This document shows positions 1-11,730 of a DNA stretch of 64,000 nucleotides, one piece after another. Below the pieces are notes generated by a model. The model worked only from the letters and a program-made list of their open reading frames with translations. It was not told the DNA's origin and searched no databases. This DNA comes from Desulfoferula mesophila (GTDB lineage: Bacteria; Desulfobacterota; Desulfarculia; Desulfarculales; Desulfarculaceae): assembly GCF_037076455.1 (NCBI RefSeq), contig NZ_AP028679.1, positions 3,859,501 to 3,923,500 on the forward strand. The letters are read 5' to 3'. Both the position numbers and the translations under genes were made by a program. Numbering within the stretch: the stretch's first letter is position 1; every line of letters begins with the position of its first letter.

Positions 1-236
1 ACCCCCTGCACCATGTTGGCGATCAACGAACGGAACAGTCCCCACAGGCCCCGGGCCTTGAGGGATTCGTCGATGGGGGAGATGACGACCTTGCCGTCCT
101 GCTGCTCCACCTTCACCAGGGGGTGCAATTCGCGGCTGAGGGTGCCCTTGGGACCCTTGACCTCTATTTTGCCGTCCTCGATGGTCACCTGCACCCCGTT
201 GGGCAGGTCCACCGGTTTTTTACCTACGCGAGACAT
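1..236 (-). CDS. rplF: 50S ribosomal protein L6, N-terminal part (cut by window edge)
   Basis: The frame opens with [19 protein letters not shown] at 236 and runs off the left edge, so only about 78 residues are visible. This N-terminal beta-sheet segment is typical of L6, which binds 23S rRNA near the factor-binding site of the large subunit. It is the last visible gene of the spc operon and follows rpsH by 17 bases, the usual bacterial order S8-L6. The C-terminal half cannot be judged. Confidence 0.95.
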   Translation of the reverse strand, partial: MSRVGKKPVDLPNGVQVTIEDGKIEVKGPKGTLSRELHPLVKVEQQDGKVVISPIDESLKARGLWGLFRSLIANMVQG

Positions 237-253
237 TGCTTAACTCCCATCCC

Positions 254-649
254 CTACCACACGGTGCAGAGAATTTCACCGCCCACCTTGGCCGTGCGAG
301 CGGTCTTGTCGCTCATGACGCCCTTGGGGGTGGAGAGGATGCTGATGCCCAAGCCGCTGCGCACCTTGGGGATCTCGTCGTAACCCACGTAAACCCGGCA
401 GCTGGGCTTGGAGACCCTCTGGATGCCCTCGATGACCGGCACGCCGGCAACGTAGCGCAATTTGATGGTCAACAGTCCCTGCTTGTCGTCGGCCTGCACC
501 GAAAAATCGGCGACATAGCCTTCTTCCACGAGCACCTTGGCCACCGCGGCCTTGAGCTTGGAGGAAGGAATGGTCACCTCGTCCTGATGGGCCATCATCG
601 CGTTACGCACGCGAGTGAGCAGGTCGGCCACGGGATCTTGCATAGACAT
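254..649 (-). CDS. rpsH: 30S ribosomal protein S8
   Basis: 131 residues starting [17 protein letters not shown], the usual length of S8, which binds the central domain of 16S rRNA during small-subunit assembly. An upstream in-frame ATG at 769 would add 40 residues overlapping rpsN and is rejected; the start at 649 has a GGAGAA Shine-Dalgarno seven bases upstream and matches the family start. In many bacteria S8 also represses the spc operon; no clear operator was resolved here. Confidence 0.97.
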   Translation of the reverse strand: MSMQDPVADLLTRVRNAMMAHQDEVTIPSSKLKAAVAKVLVEEGYVADFSVQADDKQGLLTIKLRYVAGVPVIEGIQRVSKPSCRVYVGYDEIPKVRSGLGISILSTPKGVMSDKTARTAKVGGEILCTVW

Positions 650-660
650 GGCGACTTCTC

Positions 661-846
661 CTACCAGCTCGACTTGATCACGCCGGGAATCTCGCCCCGA
701 AGCGACATGTTCCGAAAGCAAATGCGGCAGATGCCGAACTTGCGTATAAAGGCCCTGGGCCGGCCGCAAATGGGGCAGCGGTTGTAGGCCCGCACCTTGA
801 ATTTGGGCTTACTCTTGGCCTTGTTTCTCAATGCTGTCTTGGCCAA
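661..846 (-). CDS. rpsN: 30S ribosomal protein S14, zinc-binding type
   Basis: 61 residues, the length of the short zinc (type Z) form. Two CxxC pairs, C24-P-I-C27 and C40-R-I-C43, would hold one zinc ion. S14 sits in the head of the 30S subunit. The start codon is TTG at 846, behind GGGAGG eight bases upstream; no ATG gives a family-like N-terminus. The gene lies between rplE and rpsH as expected for spc. No zinc-free paralogue is in this window, so a zinc-starvation swap cannot be judged. Confidence 0.96.
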   Translation of the reverse strand: MAKTALRNKAKSKPKFKVRAYNRCPICGRPRAFIRKFGICRICFRNMSLRGEIPGVIKSSW

Positions 847-861
847 CTTACTCGCCTCCCA

Positions 862-1419
862 CTAATTCGCCTTAAAAGGCATGCCCAGCAGCTTAAGCAG
901 GGCCCGTCCCTCCTCATCGGTAGGGGCGGTGGTTACGATAGTGATGTTCATCCCTTTGACCTTGTCGATCTTGTCGTACTCGATCTCCGGGAAAATGATG
1001 TGCTCCTTGATGCCCAGGGTGTAGTTTCCCCGGCCGTCGAAGGCTTTGGGGCTCACCCCGCGGAAGTCGCGCACCCGGGGCAGGGCAATGTGCATCAGCT
1101 TATCCAGGAAGTACCACATGTTCTCGTGACGCAGGGTCACGGAGGTACCCACCGGCATGCCTTCCCTCAACTTGAAGGAGGCGATGGAGCGCTTGGCCCG
1201 GTTGATCATGGCCTTCTGGCCGGCGATCTGGGTCAGCTCCTCGGCGGCGGCGTCGAGCACCTTGATGTTCTGGATAGCTTCACCCACGCCCATGTTGAGC
1301 ACGGTCTTGACCACGCGGGGCACCCGCATGATGTTGTCGTAGTTGAAGCTCTCCATAAGCTGGGGCACTACCTGCTCATCGTAGTAGCTGCGCAGCCTGG
1401 GTTTGGCTTTTTGTTCCAT
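862..1419 (-). CDS. rplE: 50S ribosomal protein L5
   Basis: 185 residues, a little longer than the usual 178-180, with an N-terminal extension ([15 protein letters not shown]) before the conserved core. It contains the family stretches [10 protein letters not shown] and [12 protein letters not shown]5 binds 5S rRNA and contacts the P-site tRNA. Its start is 81 bases downstream of the rplX stop, one of the few sizeable gaps in this part of the cluster; I see no gene or clear hairpin in that gap. Confidence 0.97.
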   Translation of the reverse strand: MEQKAKPRLRSYYDEQVVPQLMESFNYDNIMRVPRVVKTVLNMGVGEAIQNIKVLDAAAEELTQIAGQKAMINRAKRSIASFKLREGMPVGTSVTLRHENMWYFLDKLMHIALPRVRDFRGVSPKAFDGRGNYTLGIKEHIIFPEIEYDKIDKVKGMNITIVTTAPTDEEGRALLKLLGMPFKAN

Positions 1420-1500
1420 CTTCCTCTAGCTCCTCTGTTGAAGCCGGTCTAGTGGTCCCGGCTCGTCCCAGGGGCCGGGCGCTCTGCCTGGGCAGCGCGC

Positions 1501-1824
1501 CTAGTTATCCATGAACTCGCCGCACTTTCTACAAAAGCGGGCGGACTTTCCGTTTTCCAGTTCCTTGCGGCCCCCGCGCACCGGTTGGTTGCACTTGGGG
1601 CACAACAGGGCCAGGTTGCTCAGGTCGAGCGGGGCTTCCCGCTCCAGGATGCCGCCCTGGCTGCTCTGTCCGGGACGGGTGTGGCGCTTGATCATGTTGA
1701 CCTTTTCCACCACCGCCCGGTCCTTGTCCGGGATAACCTTGAGCACCTTGCCCACTTTGCCCTTTTCGCGGCCGGCTATCACCAGGACCTTGTCGTCCTT
1801 TTTGACGCTGAACTTTTGCTTCAT
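1501..1824 (-). CDS. rplX: 50S ribosomal protein L24 with C-terminal CxxC ribbon
   Basis: 107 residues with the KOW motif near the N-terminus (KDDKVLVIAGREKGKVGKV), which binds 23S rRNA as an assembly initiator. The C-terminus carries two CxxC pairs (LLCPKCNQPV and FCRKCGE), enough for one zinc site; such a ribbon is common in bacterial L24 outside the gammaproteobacteria. I take ATG at 1824; a TTG two codons upstream (1830) is also possible. It begins 8 bases after the rplN stop. Confidence 0.96.
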   Translation of the reverse strand: MKQKFSVKKDDKVLVIAGREKGKVGKVLKVIPDKDRAVVEKVNMIKRHTRPGQSSQGGILEREAPLDLSNLALLCPKCNQPVRGGRKELENGKSARFCRKCGEFMDN

Positions 1825-1832
1825 GGCCAAAC

Positions 1833-2201
1833 CTACAGGACCTCGGGAGCCAGGGAGACGATCTTCATGAAGTTCTTCGCCCTGAGTTCCCTGGCCACCG
1901 GTCCGAAAATACGGGTTCCGATGGGCTCGCGGGCCTGGTTGATCAGGACCGCGGAGTTGTCGTCGAACTTGATGAAGGTGCCGTCGGGCCGGTGTACTTC
2001 CTTGGCCGTACGCACCACCACCGCTTTCATAACGTCGCCCTTTTTCACCTTGGAGTTGGGCAGGGCTTCCTTCACCGAAACCACGATGATGTCGCCCACC
2101 GAGGCATAGCGGCGCTTGGAACCGCCCAACACCTTGATGCAGTAGAGCCTCTTGGCGCCGCTGTTGTCGGCGGCCAGTAGATTCGTTTCAGGCTGGATCA
2201 T
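1833..2201 (-). CDS. rplN: 50S ribosomal protein L14
   Basis: 122 residues, exactly the family length, starting [18 protein letters not shown] and containing [21 protein letters not shown]14 lies at the subunit interface and forms bridges with 16S rRNA helix 14; it is also the docking site of the silencing factor RsfS. It is the first gene of the classical spc operon, but the 25-base gap to rpsQ shows no promoter, so transcription from the S10 operon probably continues through. Confidence 0.98.
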   Translation of the reverse strand: MIQPETNLLAADNSGAKRLYCIKVLGGSKRRYASVGDIIVVSVKEALPNSKVKKGDVMKAVVVRTAKEVHRPDGTFIKFDDNSAVLINQAREPIGTRIFGPVARELRAKNFMKIVSLAPEVL

Positions 2202-2226
2202 GGCGAATTGCTCCTAGCAGGGGCCC

Positions 2227-2490
2227 TTAGGCCACCCTCTCCAGCACCTTGCTGACGCGCCAACGTTTATGACGGCTCAAGGGGCGGCTCTGGCGAATAA
2301 GCACGGTGTCGCCCACCCGGCAATCGTTGCTCTCGTCGTGGGCCATGAACTTGGCCCGGCGGCGCACGTATTTCCTATAGACGGGGTGCTTCACCAGGCG
2401 TTCCACCTGGACCACCACCGTCTTGTCCATCTTGTCGCTTACCACCACCCCGGCCAAAGCCTTGGAGTTTCCGCGTTCCTTGTCGGCCAT
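2227..2490 (-). CDS. rpsQ: 30S ribosomal protein S17
   Basis: 87 residues, starting [20 protein letters not shown], with the OB-fold core of S17 ([17 protein letters not shown], then [19 protein letters not shown]). S17 binds 16S rRNA helices 7 and 11 early in assembly. It follows rpmC by 13 bases, and GGGAGTAGG precedes its ATG. Last gene of the S10 operon in the standard order. Confidence 0.97.
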   Translation of the reverse strand: MADKERGNSKALAGVVVSDKMDKTVVVQVERLVKHPVYRKYVRRRAKFMAHDESNDCRVGDTVLIRQSRPLSRHKRWRVSKVLERVA

Positions 2491-2503
2491 GGAATCCTAC
2501 TCC

Positions 2504-2701
2504 CTAAAGAGCCTGGGCCTGGCGCTGATTGATAAAGGTCAGCACCCTGGCGATGTCTTTTTTGGTCTGTTTAACCCGCATGGGGTTTTCCAACTGACCG
2601 GTCGAATGCTGGAATTTGAGGTTGAACAGCTCTTGCCGTAAATCCTCCAGCTTCTGGGCCAGTTCCTCCTGCGAGAGTTCCGTGAGCTCAGTGGCCTTCA
2701 T
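2504..2701 (-). CDS. rpmC: 50S ribosomal protein L29
   Basis: 65 residues starting MKATELTELSQEELAQKLED, an all-helical protein near the exit of the peptide tunnel where trigger factor and SRP dock. The open frame extends six codons further to an ATG at 2719 that overlaps the rplP 3' end; I chose 2701 because it gives the conserved N-terminus. The remaining motif is RQELFNLKFQHSTGQLENP. Confidence 0.96.
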   Translation of the reverse strand: MKATELTELSQEELAQKLEDLRQELFNLKFQHSTGQLENPMRVKQTKKDIARVLTFINQRQAQAL

Positions 2702-2705
2702 GGCG

Positions 2706-3113
2706 TCAGCTCCTCTCAACTATCCGGCACTTGAAGGGCAGCTTGTGGCTGGCCAACCTCAGGGCCTCCAGGGCGACCTCGCGGGTCACACCGTCGATTT
2801 CAAAGATCATGCGCCCGGGACGGATGACCGCCACCCATCCCTCGGGAGCGCCTTTGCCCTTACCCATGCGGGTTTCCGCCGGCTTGGAGGTAAAGGGCTT
2901 GTCGGGGAACACCCGGATGAACACCTGCCCGCCGCGCTTGATGTGGCGGGTGATGGCGATACGGCCGGACTCGATCTGGTGGTTGTCCATCCACCCCCGG
3001 TCCAGGGCCTGCAGCCCGAACTGGCCGAAGCTCACCCGGTTGCCCTTTTGGGCCATGCCGCGCATACGCCCTTTTTGGACTTTGCGATGTCTTACTCTCT
3101 TTGGCGCCAGCAT
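2706..3113 (-). CDS. rplP: 50S ribosomal protein L16
   Basis: 135 residues starting [19 protein letters not shown], near the usual 136-138. L16 completes the A-site and peptidyl-transferase region late in 50S assembly. The conserved [13 protein letters not shown] segment is intact, including the R-x-x-R site region. It lies between rpsC and rpmC as in other bacteria; the stop is 4 bases ahead of the rpmC start, suggesting translational coupling. Confidence 0.97.
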   Translation of the reverse strand: MLAPKRVRHRKVQKGRMRGMAQKGNRVSFGQFGLQALDRGWMDNHQIESGRIAITRHIKRGGQVFIRVFPDKPFTSKPAETRMGKGKGAPEGWVAVIRPGRMIFEIDGVTREVALEALRLASHKLPFKCRIVERS

Positions 3114-3155
3114 TGTCTGCTATGCCTTTCCTTAGAACCTGAGCCGCGACGCGCC

Positions 3156-3806
3156 CTAGGCGTTTAGTTCGCGTTGGCTGTCGTCGAGGACCTCGCCCTT
3201 GAACACCAACACCTGCACCCCGATGATGCCGTAGGTGGTCTGCGCCTGGGTGAAGCCGACGTCGATGTCCGCCCGCAGGGTGTGCAAGGGCACCCGGCCC
3301 TCGCGGTACCACTCGCGCCGCGCCATCTCCGCGCCGCCCAAACGGCCGGCGCACTGGATGCGGATGCCCTGGGCGCCGAACTTCATGGCGCTCATGACCG
3401 CCCGCTTCATGGCCCGGCGGAAGGCGATGCGCCGAAGCAGCTGGCCCGCCACGTTCTCGGCCACCAGTTGGGCGTCGATCTCGGGCTTGCGCACCTCGTG
3501 GATGTCGACCATCACGTCGCGCTTGACCAGTTTCTCCAGCTCGCGCTTGAGCGACTCGATCTCCGAGCCCTTCTTGCCGATGACGATGCCCGGGCGCGCG
3601 GTGTGGATGCGCACCCTGGCCTTGTCGGCCGCCCGCTCGATCTCGATGCGGCTGACGCCGGCGTGCGCCAACTTCTTCTTAAGGAAGTTGCGGATCTGCC
3701 AGTCCTCGTAGACCAGGGCCGCGTAGTCCTTGTTGGCGAACCAACGGGAATCCCAGGTGCGGTTGATGCCCAGCCTGAATCCGACCGGATGTACCTTCTG
3801 ACCCAA
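3156..3806 (-). CDS. rpsC: 30S ribosomal protein S3
   Basis: 216 residues. It has the N-terminal S3 segment ([19 protein letters not shown]), the KH domain with the [15 protein letters not shown] signature around residue 75, and the C-terminal S3 domain ending in [13 protein letters not shown]3 forms the mRNA entry tunnel of the 30S head. The start codon is TTG at 3806 with GGAGAG seven bases upstream; the encoded MGQKVHP matches the family, so the non-ATG start is well supported. Confidence 0.97.
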   Translation of the reverse strand: MGQKVHPVGFRLGINRTWDSRWFANKDYAALVYEDWQIRNFLKKKLAHAGVSRIEIERAADKARVRIHTARPGIVIGKKGSEIESLKRELEKLVKRDVMVDIHEVRKPEIDAQLVAENVAGQLLRRIAFRRAMKRAVMSAMKFGAQGIRIQCAGRLGGAEMARREWYREGRVPLHTLRADIDVGFTQAQTTYGIIGVQVLVFKGEVLDDSQRELNA

Positions 3807-3822
3807 AACCAGCTCTCCTTGC

Positions 3823-4155
3823 CTAGCGCTCGTCCAGCACCACGGTAATGTGGCTGGTCCGCTTGCGAATAATGTAGGCCCGGCCCATGGCCCGGGGGCG
3901 CCAACGCTTGAGGGTGGGGCCGCCGTCCACGAAGGCTTTTTTGATGTAGAGGTTGTCGGCGTCCACGTTGCTGTCGTTGGTGGCGTTGGCCACCGCGGAG
4001 CTGATCACCTTGCTGAACAGACCGGCCGCTTTTTTGGGCGTGAACTTAAGCTTGTTAAGCGCCTCGCCCACCTTCATTCCCCGCACCGCGTCGGCCACCA
4101 GGCGGGCCTTGCGGGGGGAGATGCGCACGAATTTGGCTTTGGCCACAGCTTCCAT
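3823..4155 (-). CDS. rplV: 50S ribosomal protein L22
   Basis: 110 residues from ATG at 4155, the normal length; a longer frame to 4197 would overlap rpsS and is rejected. The start [19 protein letters not shown] is characteristic. Its long beta-hairpin lines the peptide exit tunnel ([20 protein letters not shown]), the site of macrolide-resistance mutations; no obvious deletion there. Start is 4 bases after the rpsS stop. Confidence 0.97.
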   Translation of the reverse strand: MEAVAKAKFVRISPRKARLVADAVRGMKVGEALNKLKFTPKKAAGLFSKVISSAVANATNDSNVDADNLYIKKAFVDGGPTLKRWRPRAMGRAYIIRKRTSHITVVLDER

Positions 4156-4159
4156 GGGC

Positions 4160-4438
4160 CTACCTCTTCTTACCCTTCTTGTCCGAGGCGTGACCATAGT
4201 AGGTGCGGGAGGGAGAGAACTCGCCCAACTTGTGCCCCACCATGTTCTCGGTCACGAACACCGGGATGAACTTTTTGCCGTTGTGCACCGCGAAGGTGAG
4301 CCCCACGAAGTCGGGCATAATGGTGGAGCGACGGCTCCAGGTCTTGATGACCTTGCGGCTGCCCGAGGACTGGGTTTGCTCGACCTTCTCGGCCAGATGT
4401 CCGTCCACGAAGGGACCTTTTTTAAGGCTACGCGACAT
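4160..4438 (-). CDS. rpsS: 30S ribosomal protein S19
   Basis: 92 residues, the family length, starting [19 protein letters not shown] and including the conserved [14 protein letters not shown] and [17 protein letters not shown]19 sits in the 30S head with S13 near the A site. Placed between rplB and rplV as in almost all bacteria, with 12 bases to the rplB stop. Confidence 0.98.
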   Translation of the reverse strand: MSRSLKKGPFVDGHLAEKVEQTQSSGSRKVIKTWSRRSTIMPDFVGLTFAVHNGKKFIPVFVTENMVGHKLGEFSPSRTYYGHASDKKGKKR

Positions 4439-4450
4439 GGCTGGCTCCTA

Positions 4451-5275
4451 CTACTGATAACGCCGGCGGACGATGAAGTTGTCCGAAGGCTTCTTCTTGC
4501 GGGTGCGGTAGCCCTTGGACGGCTGGCCCCAGGGGCTGCAGGGGTGGCGACCACCGCTGCTGCGGCCCTCGCCGCCGCCCATGGGGTGGTCCACCGGGTT
4601 CATGGCCACGCCGCGAACCTTGGGCCGCTTGCCCAACCAACGGGTGCGGCCGGCTTTGCCCCAGTTGAAATTGTCATGCTGCTCGTTGCCCACCTCGCCG
4701 ATGGTGGCGCGGCAGTTAACGTGCACCCGGCGCATCTCGCCCGAAGGCAGCTTCAAGGTGGCGTAACCGCTTTCCTTGGCCATGAGCTGGGCGTAGGTGC
4801 CGGCCGAACGCACGATCTGGCCGCCGGCTCCGATCTTGAGCTCCACGTTGTGCACGTGGGTACCCAAGGGGATGTTGACCAGGGGCATGGCGTTGCCCGG
4901 CACGATGTCGGCCTTGTCGCCGCTGACCACCATGGTGCCCACGGTCAGGCCCTTGGGGGCCAGGATGTAGCGCTTCTCGCCGTCCAGATAATGCAGCAGG
5001 GCGATGTTGGAGCTGCGGTTGGGATCGTACTCGATGCTGGCCACCTTGGCCGGCACGCCGAACTTATCCCGCTTGAAATCGATGCGCCGATAACGCCGCT
5101 TGTGCCCGCCGCCCCGGTGACGGGAGGTGACCCGCCCGTAGTTGTTGCGCCCGCCGGTTTTGCGGATGGGCTCCAACAAGCTCTTTTCCGGTTCGGTCCG
5201 GGTTACTTCCCCGCGGTCCAGGTAAGTCCTGAAACGCCGCCCCGGCGTAGTCGGTTTATATTTCTTAATGGCCAT
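4451..5275 (-). CDS. rplB: 50S ribosomal protein L2
   Basis: 274 residues, the usual length. It carries the RNA-binding OB/SH3 core ([16 protein letters not shown]) and the C-terminal [20 protein letters not shown] loop near residue 230, whose histidine lies close to the peptidyl transferase centre. One of the earliest and most conserved 50S proteins. The ATG at 5275 follows the rplW stop by 30 bases. Confidence 0.98.
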   Translation of the reverse strand: MAIKKYKPTTPGRRFRTYLDRGEVTRTEPEKSLLEPIRKTGGRNNYGRVTSRHRGGGHKRRYRRIDFKRDKFGVPAKVASIEYDPNRSSNIALLHYLDGEKRYILAPKGLTVGTMVVSGDKADIVPGNAMPLVNIPLGTHVHNVELKIGAGGQIVRSAGTYAQLMAKESGYATLKLPSGEMRRVHVNCRATIGEVGNEQHDNFNWGKAGRTRWLGKRPKVRGVAMNPVDHPMGGGEGRSSGGRHPCSPWGQPSKGYRTRKKKPSDNFIVRRRYQ

Positions 5276-5305
5276 GGTCCAGGTCCTCTCTCGGCTGAAG
5301 GGCTT

Positions 5306-5596
5306 TTACGCCCCCTCGAAGAACTCCACGCTGTGGCCGGGGGCCAGGGTGACGTAGGCCTTCTTCCAGTCGCTGCGCCGGCCCATAATCTTGCCCATGC
5401 GCTTGTTTTTACCGGTGCAGCTGGTGGTACGCACCTTGAGCACCTTGACCTCGAAGAGCTGCTCCACCGCCTGGCGAATCTCCACCTTGGTGGCCCGCTT
5501 GTCGACCTCGAAGAGAAGCTGGTTGCCCAGTTCCTTGACGATGGTCCCCTTTTCGGTGACCAGAGGCCGGCGGATGACTTCCCTAAGATTTTTCAC
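5306..5596 (-). CDS. rplW: 50S ribosomal protein L23
   Basis: 96 residues, ending in VTLAPGHSVEFFEGA. The start codon is GTG at 5596, overlapping the rplD stop by four bases (GTGA), with GAGGAGG upstream, so translation is probably coupled to L4. L23 forms the docking site for trigger factor and SRP at the exit tunnel. The conserved RRPLVTEKGTIVKE start region and the KVRTTSCTGKNKRMGK loop are present. The same frame is open further upstream, but that part is antisense-phase to rplD and not coding. Confidence 0.96.
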   Translation of the reverse strand: MKNLREVIRRPLVTEKGTIVKELGNQLLFEVDKRATKVEIRQAVEQLFEVKVLKVRTTSCTGKNKRMGKIMGRRSDWKKAYVTLAPGHSVEFFEGA

Positions 5597-6213
5597 GACA
5601 GGGCCTCCTCGATGCCGGCCACCGCGCCCTCGAGCAGCAGAAGCCGGTCGTATTTGAGGATGTCGTAGACGTTTAGCCCCTCGGCCCTGAGCACCTTCAC
5701 CTTGGGCACGTTGCGCCCGCTTTTTTCCACCATGTCGTCGGCGGTGGGGATCACCACCAGGCAATCGGAGGTGGACAGGTTGCTCAAAACGGCCACGAAG
5801 TCCTTGGTCTTGATGGACTCCAGGTCGAAGCCCTTGAGCACGGTCAGCTTTTCCTCGCCCAGCTTGCTGGACAGGGCCGAACGCAGGGCGGCCTTCTTGA
5901 CCTTCTTGGGCACGGTGTAGTTGTAGTCGCGGGGCTTGGGCCCGAAGATGGTGCCGCCGCCACGCCACAGGGGGCTGCGCCGGGAGCCCGAGCGGGCCCG
6001 GCCGGTGCCCTTTTGCCGCCAGGGCTTGCGGCCACCGCCGCGGACTTCCTTGCGGATTTTGGTGCAGGCGGTGCCGGCGCGGCGCTTGGCCAGCTGCCAA
6101 ACCACCACTTCGTGCAGCAGGTGCGGCTTGACTTCGGCCCCAAAGACGGCCTCGGACAGCTCGACCTGGCCGACCTTTTGATTATTGCGGTCTATTACAT
6201 CCAACGTAGGCAT
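5593..6213 (-). CDS. rplD: 50S ribosomal protein L4
   Basis: 206 residues starting [19 protein letters not shown]. The extended loop reaching the exit tunnel is intact ([20 protein letters not shown] at about residues 65-85). In E. coli L4 also represses the S10 operon through its leader; the 67-base gap between tuf and rpsJ here is too short for the E. coli-type leader, so that control is unlikely to exist in the same form. Confidence 0.97.
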   Translation of the reverse strand: MPTLDVIDRNNQKVGQVELSEAVFGAEVKPHLLHEVVVWQLAKRRAGTACTKIRKEVRGGGRKPWRQKGTGRARSGSRRSPLWRGGGTIFGPKPRDYNYTVPKKVKKAALRSALSSKLGEEKLTVLKGFDLESIKTKDFVAVLSNLSTSDCLVVIPTADDMVEKSGRNVPKVKVLRAEGLNVYDILKYDRLLLLEGAVAGIEEALS

Positions 6214-6232
6214 TTAAATCACCTAAGTGTGC

Positions 6233-6853
6233 TTAAGCCTTCTCGATGAAGACGATGCCGCCCTTGGCTCCGGGCACGGCGCCCTTTACCAGGACCAGGT
6301 TCTCTTCGGGGCGAACGTCCACCACCGCCAGGTTGCGGACCTGCATGCGCTCGAAGCCGTAGCGGCCCGGCATGCGCCGTCCCTTGACCACCCGGGCGGG
6401 ATCGGCGCTCTGGCCGATGGAGCCGGGAAGGTCGTGGGTGGTGCAACCGTGGGTCTTGCGACCGCCGCTGAAACCGTGGCGCTTGACAACGCCGGAGAAG
6501 CCGCGACCCTTGGTGCGACCGGTCACGTTGACCTTGTCGCCGCGGGTGAACAGCTCGGCGGTGATTTCCTGACCCACCTCGAACTCGGCGGTGTCGTCGA
6601 CCTTGAACTCCTTGAGAACCGCCTTGGGGTCAACCCCGGCCTTGGCGAAATGACCGGTGGCGGGCTTGCTCACCCGCGCGGCTTTCTTTTCGCCGAAGCC
6701 CAGTTGCAGGGCGTTATAACTCTCTTTGTCCGAGGTCTTGACCTGCACCACGGTGCAGGGCCCCACCTGGAGCACCGTTACGGGAACCGCCACGCCCTCG
6801 TTGAGGAACAGGCGGGTCATCCCGATCTTTTTTCCTATCAATCCCTTGAGCAT
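6233..6853 (-). CDS. rplC: 50S ribosomal protein L3
   Basis: 206 residues starting [16 protein letters not shown]. It contains the conserved [20 protein letters not shown] loop (about residues 122-141), the central extension reaching the peptidyl transferase centre, whose glutamine equivalent is methylated in some bacteria. L3 starts 50S assembly at the 3' end of 23S rRNA. Second gene of the S10 operon, 17 bases after rpsJ. Confidence 0.97.
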   Translation of the reverse strand: MLKGLIGKKIGMTRLFLNEGVAVPVTVLQVGPCTVVQVKTSDKESYNALQLGFGEKKAARVSKPATGHFAKAGVDPKAVLKEFKVDDTAEFEVGQEITAELFTRGDKVNVTGRTKGRGFSGVVKRHGFSGGRKTHGCTTHDLPGSIGQSADPARVVKGRRMPGRYGFERMQVRNLAVVDVRPEENLVLVKGAVPGAKGGIVFIEKA

Positions 6854-6870
6854 GAGTCGCCTCGCGACGC

Positions 6871-7182
<312 letters not shown>

Positions 7183-7249
7183 GAGGCCAACTCCTCGGCT
7201 AACTCTATCTCGCGCGCCCTTGCGGCGGACTAAGTGTCTCCCTACTCGC

Positions 7250-8449
<1,200 letters not shown>

Positions 8450-8475
8450 GATCCCTTATCCTCCTAATCGGCTCT

Positions 8476-10584
8476 TCAAGCCGCCAGGCCGCGTTGCCGG
8501 GCCTCGCGTTCTTCGCGCGCCCGTTCGATGACCTCTTGGGCCATGGAAGCGGGCACCGGGTCGTAGTGAGAAAATTCCATGCTAAAAGTGGCCCGGCCCT
8601 GGGTGGCCGAACGCAAGTCTCCGGCATAGCCGAACATTCCGGCCAGAGGCGCGGTGGCGTTTACAACCTGCACCCCGGGACGCGACTCCATGGAGGCCAC
8701 CCGGCCCCGGCGGGAGCTCAGGTCGCCCATAACGTCGCCCATGTACTCCTCGGGGGTGGTGATCTCCAGCTTCATGATGGGCTCCTTGAGTTGGGCGCCG
8801 GCCTTGGCCGCCGCCGCCTTGAGGCCCATGGAGGCCGCGATCATGAAGGCGCGTTCGTTGGAGTCCACCTCGTGGTAGGAACCGTCGTACAGGGTCACTT
8901 CCACGTCTTCCAGGGGGAAGCCGGCCAGAACGCCCTTTTGGCAAGCCTCGCGGATGCCGCGTTCGATGGCCGTGAAGTACTCCTTGGGCACCGTGCCGCC
9001 CACGATCTTCTCGGTGAAGATAACGCCGCTGCCCGCCTCGGCCGGGGAGATGCGCAGCTTCACGTGACCGTACTGGCCCCGGCCGCCGCTCTGCTTCACA
9101 TAGCGGCCCTCGGCCTCGGCCTCGCGGGTGATGGACTCGCGGTAGGCCACCTGGGGGGCGCCCACCTCGGCGGCCACCTTGAACTCCCTGAGGAGGCGGT
9201 CCACGATGATTTCCAGGTGCAGCTCGCCCATACCCCGGATAACGGTCTGATTGGTCTCGTTGTCGTAGTCCACCCGGAAGCTGGGGTCCTCGTCGGCCAG
9301 GCGCTTGAGGGCCAGGCCCAGCTTCTCCACCATGGGCTGGGAAGCGGGCTTGATGGCCACGGCCACCACCGGCTCGGGCACGAACAGGCTCTCCAGGACC
9401 ACGGGGTGGTTGGAGTCGCACAGGGTGTCGCCGGTGGCCACGTTTTTGAGGCCCACCACGGCTACGATGTCGCCGGCGCCCACCTCGCTGATCTCCTCAC
9501 GCTGGTTGGCGTGCATCTTCAGCAGGCGGCCCACCCTCTCGCGCTTGTCCTTGTTGGCGTTGAGCACGCTGTCGCCGCTGTTGAGGCGGCCGGAGTAGAC
9601 CCGCAGGAAGGTCAGGTGACCCACGTAGGGGTCGCTCATCAGCTTGAAGGCCAGGGCGGCGAAGGGGGCGTCGTCGTCGGCCGGGCGCTCGCTGGGCTCG
9701 CCCTGGGGGTCCTGGCCCACGATGGCCTTGACCTCGGTGGGCGAAGGCAGATAGGCGATGACCGAGTCCAACAGGGGCTGGATGCCCTTGTTCTTAAAGG
9801 CCGAGCCCATGAGCACGGGCACCACCGCCGAGGCCAATACGCCCTTGCGCAGGGCGGCGGCGATCTCGGCCGGGGAAAGCTCTTCGCCTTCCAGGTAGCG
9901 CTCCATCAATTCGTCGTCAAACTCGCACACCGTGTCGATGAGCTCGGTGCGCAGGGTCTGATACTCTTCGGCCAGCTCGGCGGGGACCGGACCGCGATTG
10001 ACGGTCATGCCCTGGGAAGCTTCGTCCCAGGTCAGGGCCTCGCCGGTGATAAGATCCACCACGCCGCCGAAGTTTTCGCCCTCGCCCATGGGCAATTGCA
10101 AAGGCAGCGGGCGGGCGCCCAGGCGGGTGTGGATCATCTCCACGCAACGGCGCCAGTCGGCGCCCACGCGGTCCATCTTATTTATAAAGGCTATGCGGGG
10201 CACCCCGTAGCGGTCGGCTTGGCGCCACACCGTCTCGGACTGGGGCTGCACTCCGCCCACCGCGCAGAACACCGCGATAACACCATCCAAAACCCTCAGG
10301 CTGCGCTCCACCTCGATGGTGAAGTCCACGTGGCCGGGGGTGTCGATGATGTTGATGCGGTGGTCCTTCCAGAAACAGGTTGTGGCGGCGCTGGTAATGG
10401 TGATGCCCCGTTCTTGTTCCTGGGCCATCCAGTCCATCACGGCCTGACCGTCGTGCACCTCTCCCAGCCGATGGCTCACCCCGGTGTAAAACAGGATGCG
10501 CTCGGTGGTTGTGGTCTTGCCCGCATCGATGTGGGCCATCAGGCCCAGGTTGCGTTGGCGGGTTATGGGAACGGTGCGTGCCAC
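8476..10584 (-). CDS. fusA: Elongation factor G
   Basis: 702 residues, a canonical EF-G that translocates tRNA and mRNA and, with RRF, recycles ribosomes. G domain motifs: AHIDAGKTT near residue 18, DTPGHVDFT near residue 81, NKMDR near residue 135. Domain IV keeps the [16 protein letters not shown] segment. The start codon is GTG at 10584 behind GAGGAAATTTCAG; no other start fits. It lies between rpsG and tuf in the standard str order. Confidence 0.98.
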   Translation of the reverse strand: MARTVPITRQRNLGLMAHIDAGKTTTTERILFYTGVSHRLGEVHDGQAVMDWMAQEQERGITITSAATTCFWKDHRINIIDTPGHVDFTIEVERSLRVLDGVIAVFCAVGGVQPQSETVWRQADRYGVPRIAFINKMDRVGADWRRCVEMIHTRLGARPLPLQLPMGEGENFGGVVDLITGEALTWDEASQGMTVNRGPVPAELAEEYQTLRTELIDTVCEFDDELMERYLEGEELSPAEIAAALRKGVLASAVVPVLMGSAFKNKGIQPLLDSVIAYLPSPTEVKAIVGQDPQGEPSERPADDDAPFAALAFKLMSDPYVGHLTFLRVYSGRLNSGDSVLNANKDKRERVGRLLKMHANQREEISEVGAGDIVAVVGLKNVATGDTLCDSNHPVVLESLFVPEPVVAVAIKPASQPMVEKLGLALKRLADEDPSFRVDYDNETNQTVIRGMGELHLEIIVDRLLREFKVAAEVGAPQVAYRESITREAEAEGRYVKQSGGRGQYGHVKLRISPAEAGSGVIFTEKIVGGTVPKEYFTAIERGIREACQKGVLAGFPLEDVEVTLYDGSYHEVDSNERAFMIAASMGLKAAAAKAGAQLKEPIMKLEITTPEEYMGDVMGDLSSRRGRVASMESRPGVQVVNATAPLAGMFGYAGDLRSATQGRATFSMEFSHYDPVPASMAQEVIERAREEREARQRGLAA

Positions 10585-10613
10585 CTGAAATTTCCTCTTT
10601 CCGGCTCCGCCGC

Positions 10614-11084
10614 TTACCAGCGGTAATGGGCAAAGGCCTTGTTGGCCTCGGCCATGCGGTGGGTGTCTTCTTTCTTCTTCACGGTCGTGCCGCGGCCGCT
10701 AGCCGCGTCCATCAACTCGAAGGCCAGTCGCTCGGCCATGGTCTTCTCGCCGCGGGCGCGCGAATAGTTGATCAGCCAGCGCATGGCCAAGGCCTGACGC
10801 CGCTCCGGCCGGATCTCCACGGGCACCTGATAGGTGGAGCCGCCAACCCGGCGGGACTTCACCTCGACCATGGGGCGGGCGTTGTCCAAGGCCTTCTCGA
10901 ACAACTTCAGAGGATCCTCGCTAGTCCGATCGGCGATAATATCCATGGCTCCGTACATAATCCGCTCCGCCGTGGACTTTTTGCCCTTCAGCATGAGCTT
11001 GTTTATGAACCGGGCCAGCTTCTGGCTGCCATAGCGGGGGTCGGGAATGATCACCCGCTTGGGAACTTCACGTCTCCTGGGCAT
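10614..11084 (-). CDS. rpsG: 30S ribosomal protein S7
   Basis: 156 residues starting [20 protein letters not shown], the usual length. S7 nucleates assembly of the 30S head and contacts E-site tRNA; in E. coli it represses its own operon by binding the rpsL-rpsG intergenic RNA. Here that intergenic segment (11085-11194) holds two hairpins, consistent with, but not proof of, the same control. Confidence 0.98.
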   Translation of the reverse strand: MPRRREVPKRVIIPDPRYGSQKLARFINKLMLKGKKSTAERIMYGAMDIIADRTSEDPLKLFEKALDNARPMVEVKSRRVGGSTYQVPVEIRPERRQALAMRWLINYSRARGEKTMAERLAFELMDAASGRGTTVKKKEDTHRMAEANKAFAHYRW

Positions 11085-11127
11085 GGGCTCCTACCAGCTT
11101 GCTCCGTTACTTTCTGCCCTTACGACA

Positions 11128-11179
11128 GATGCCCCTCAGTAATCGCAAGGGGCATCGCCGCTCCCCGCCAAACGCGGGG
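11128..11179 (-). promoter_or_regulatory. Two hairpins in the rpsL-rpsG intergenic RNA, possible S7 operator
   Basis: A perfect 9-bp stem (11128-11136 with 11148-11156, 11-base loop) and a 6-bp stem (11163-11168 with 11174-11179) sit between the S12 stop and the S7 start. In E. coli the S12-S7 intergenic RNA is the S7 binding site. No U-run follows, so termination is unlikely. Assignment as an operator is inference. Confidence 0.45.
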
Positions 11180-11194
11180 AATTCACCAGCTAAC

Positions 11195-11566
11195 TTACTT
11201 GGGACGCTTGGCGCCGTATTTGGAACGGCCTTGACGCCGATCCGCCACGCCCACCGCGTCCAAGGTGCCGCGGATGATGTGGTAGCGCACACCGGGAAGG
11301 TCCTTTACGCGGCCTCCGCGGATAAGCACCACCGAGTGCTCCTGCAGGTTGTGCCCCTCACCGGGGATGTAGCTGGACACCTCGATGCCGTTGGTCAGCC
11401 TCACCCTGGCCACCTTACGAAGCGCCGAGTTGGGCTTCTTGGGGGTGGTGGTGTAAACGCGGATGCAAACACCGCGCTTCTGGGGGCAATTCTGCAACGC
11501 GGGCGTAGTCTTCTTTTTGCGCTGCTGCTCGCGCCCCTTGCGCACGAGCTGGTTGATGGTCGGCAA
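11195..11566 (-). CDS. rpsL: 30S ribosomal protein S12
   Basis: 123 residues. The decoding-site loops are wild type for streptomycin sensitivity: the lysine in [13 protein letters not shown] and the [14 protein letters not shown] loop with its methylthiolation aspartate. The start codon is TTG at 11566 (encoded [11 protein letters not shown]), behind GGCGAGG. First gene of the str operon, 219 bases after rpoC, with a promoter-like pair of boxes just behind the rpoC stop. Confidence 0.97.
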   Translation of the reverse strand: MPTINQLVRKGREQQRKKKTTPALQNCPQKRGVCIRVYTTTPKKPNSALRKVARVRLTNGIEVSSYIPGEGHNLQEHSVVLIRGGRVKDLPGVRYHIIRGTLDAVGVADRRQGRSKYGAKRPK

Positions 11567-11730
11567 AGCCTCGCCTCCAAATCAACTATTAGCTACGGGC
11601 GGTTAAACCCTGGCCGGGCATCGCCCGACCTCGCCTGTTTTGGGTTCCTAGAACCCGATTAAAGCACGTTCGCCCCCTCTTTGCCCCGTGTGAGGGCAAC
11701 TGGTTAGGGGGCCAGTCAATGGAATTCCTA

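Noticed and set aside
3953-5668. Plus-strand open frame of 571 codons across rplV, rpsS, rplB and rplW
   Set aside because: Crosses four well-supported minus-strand genes and has no family features.
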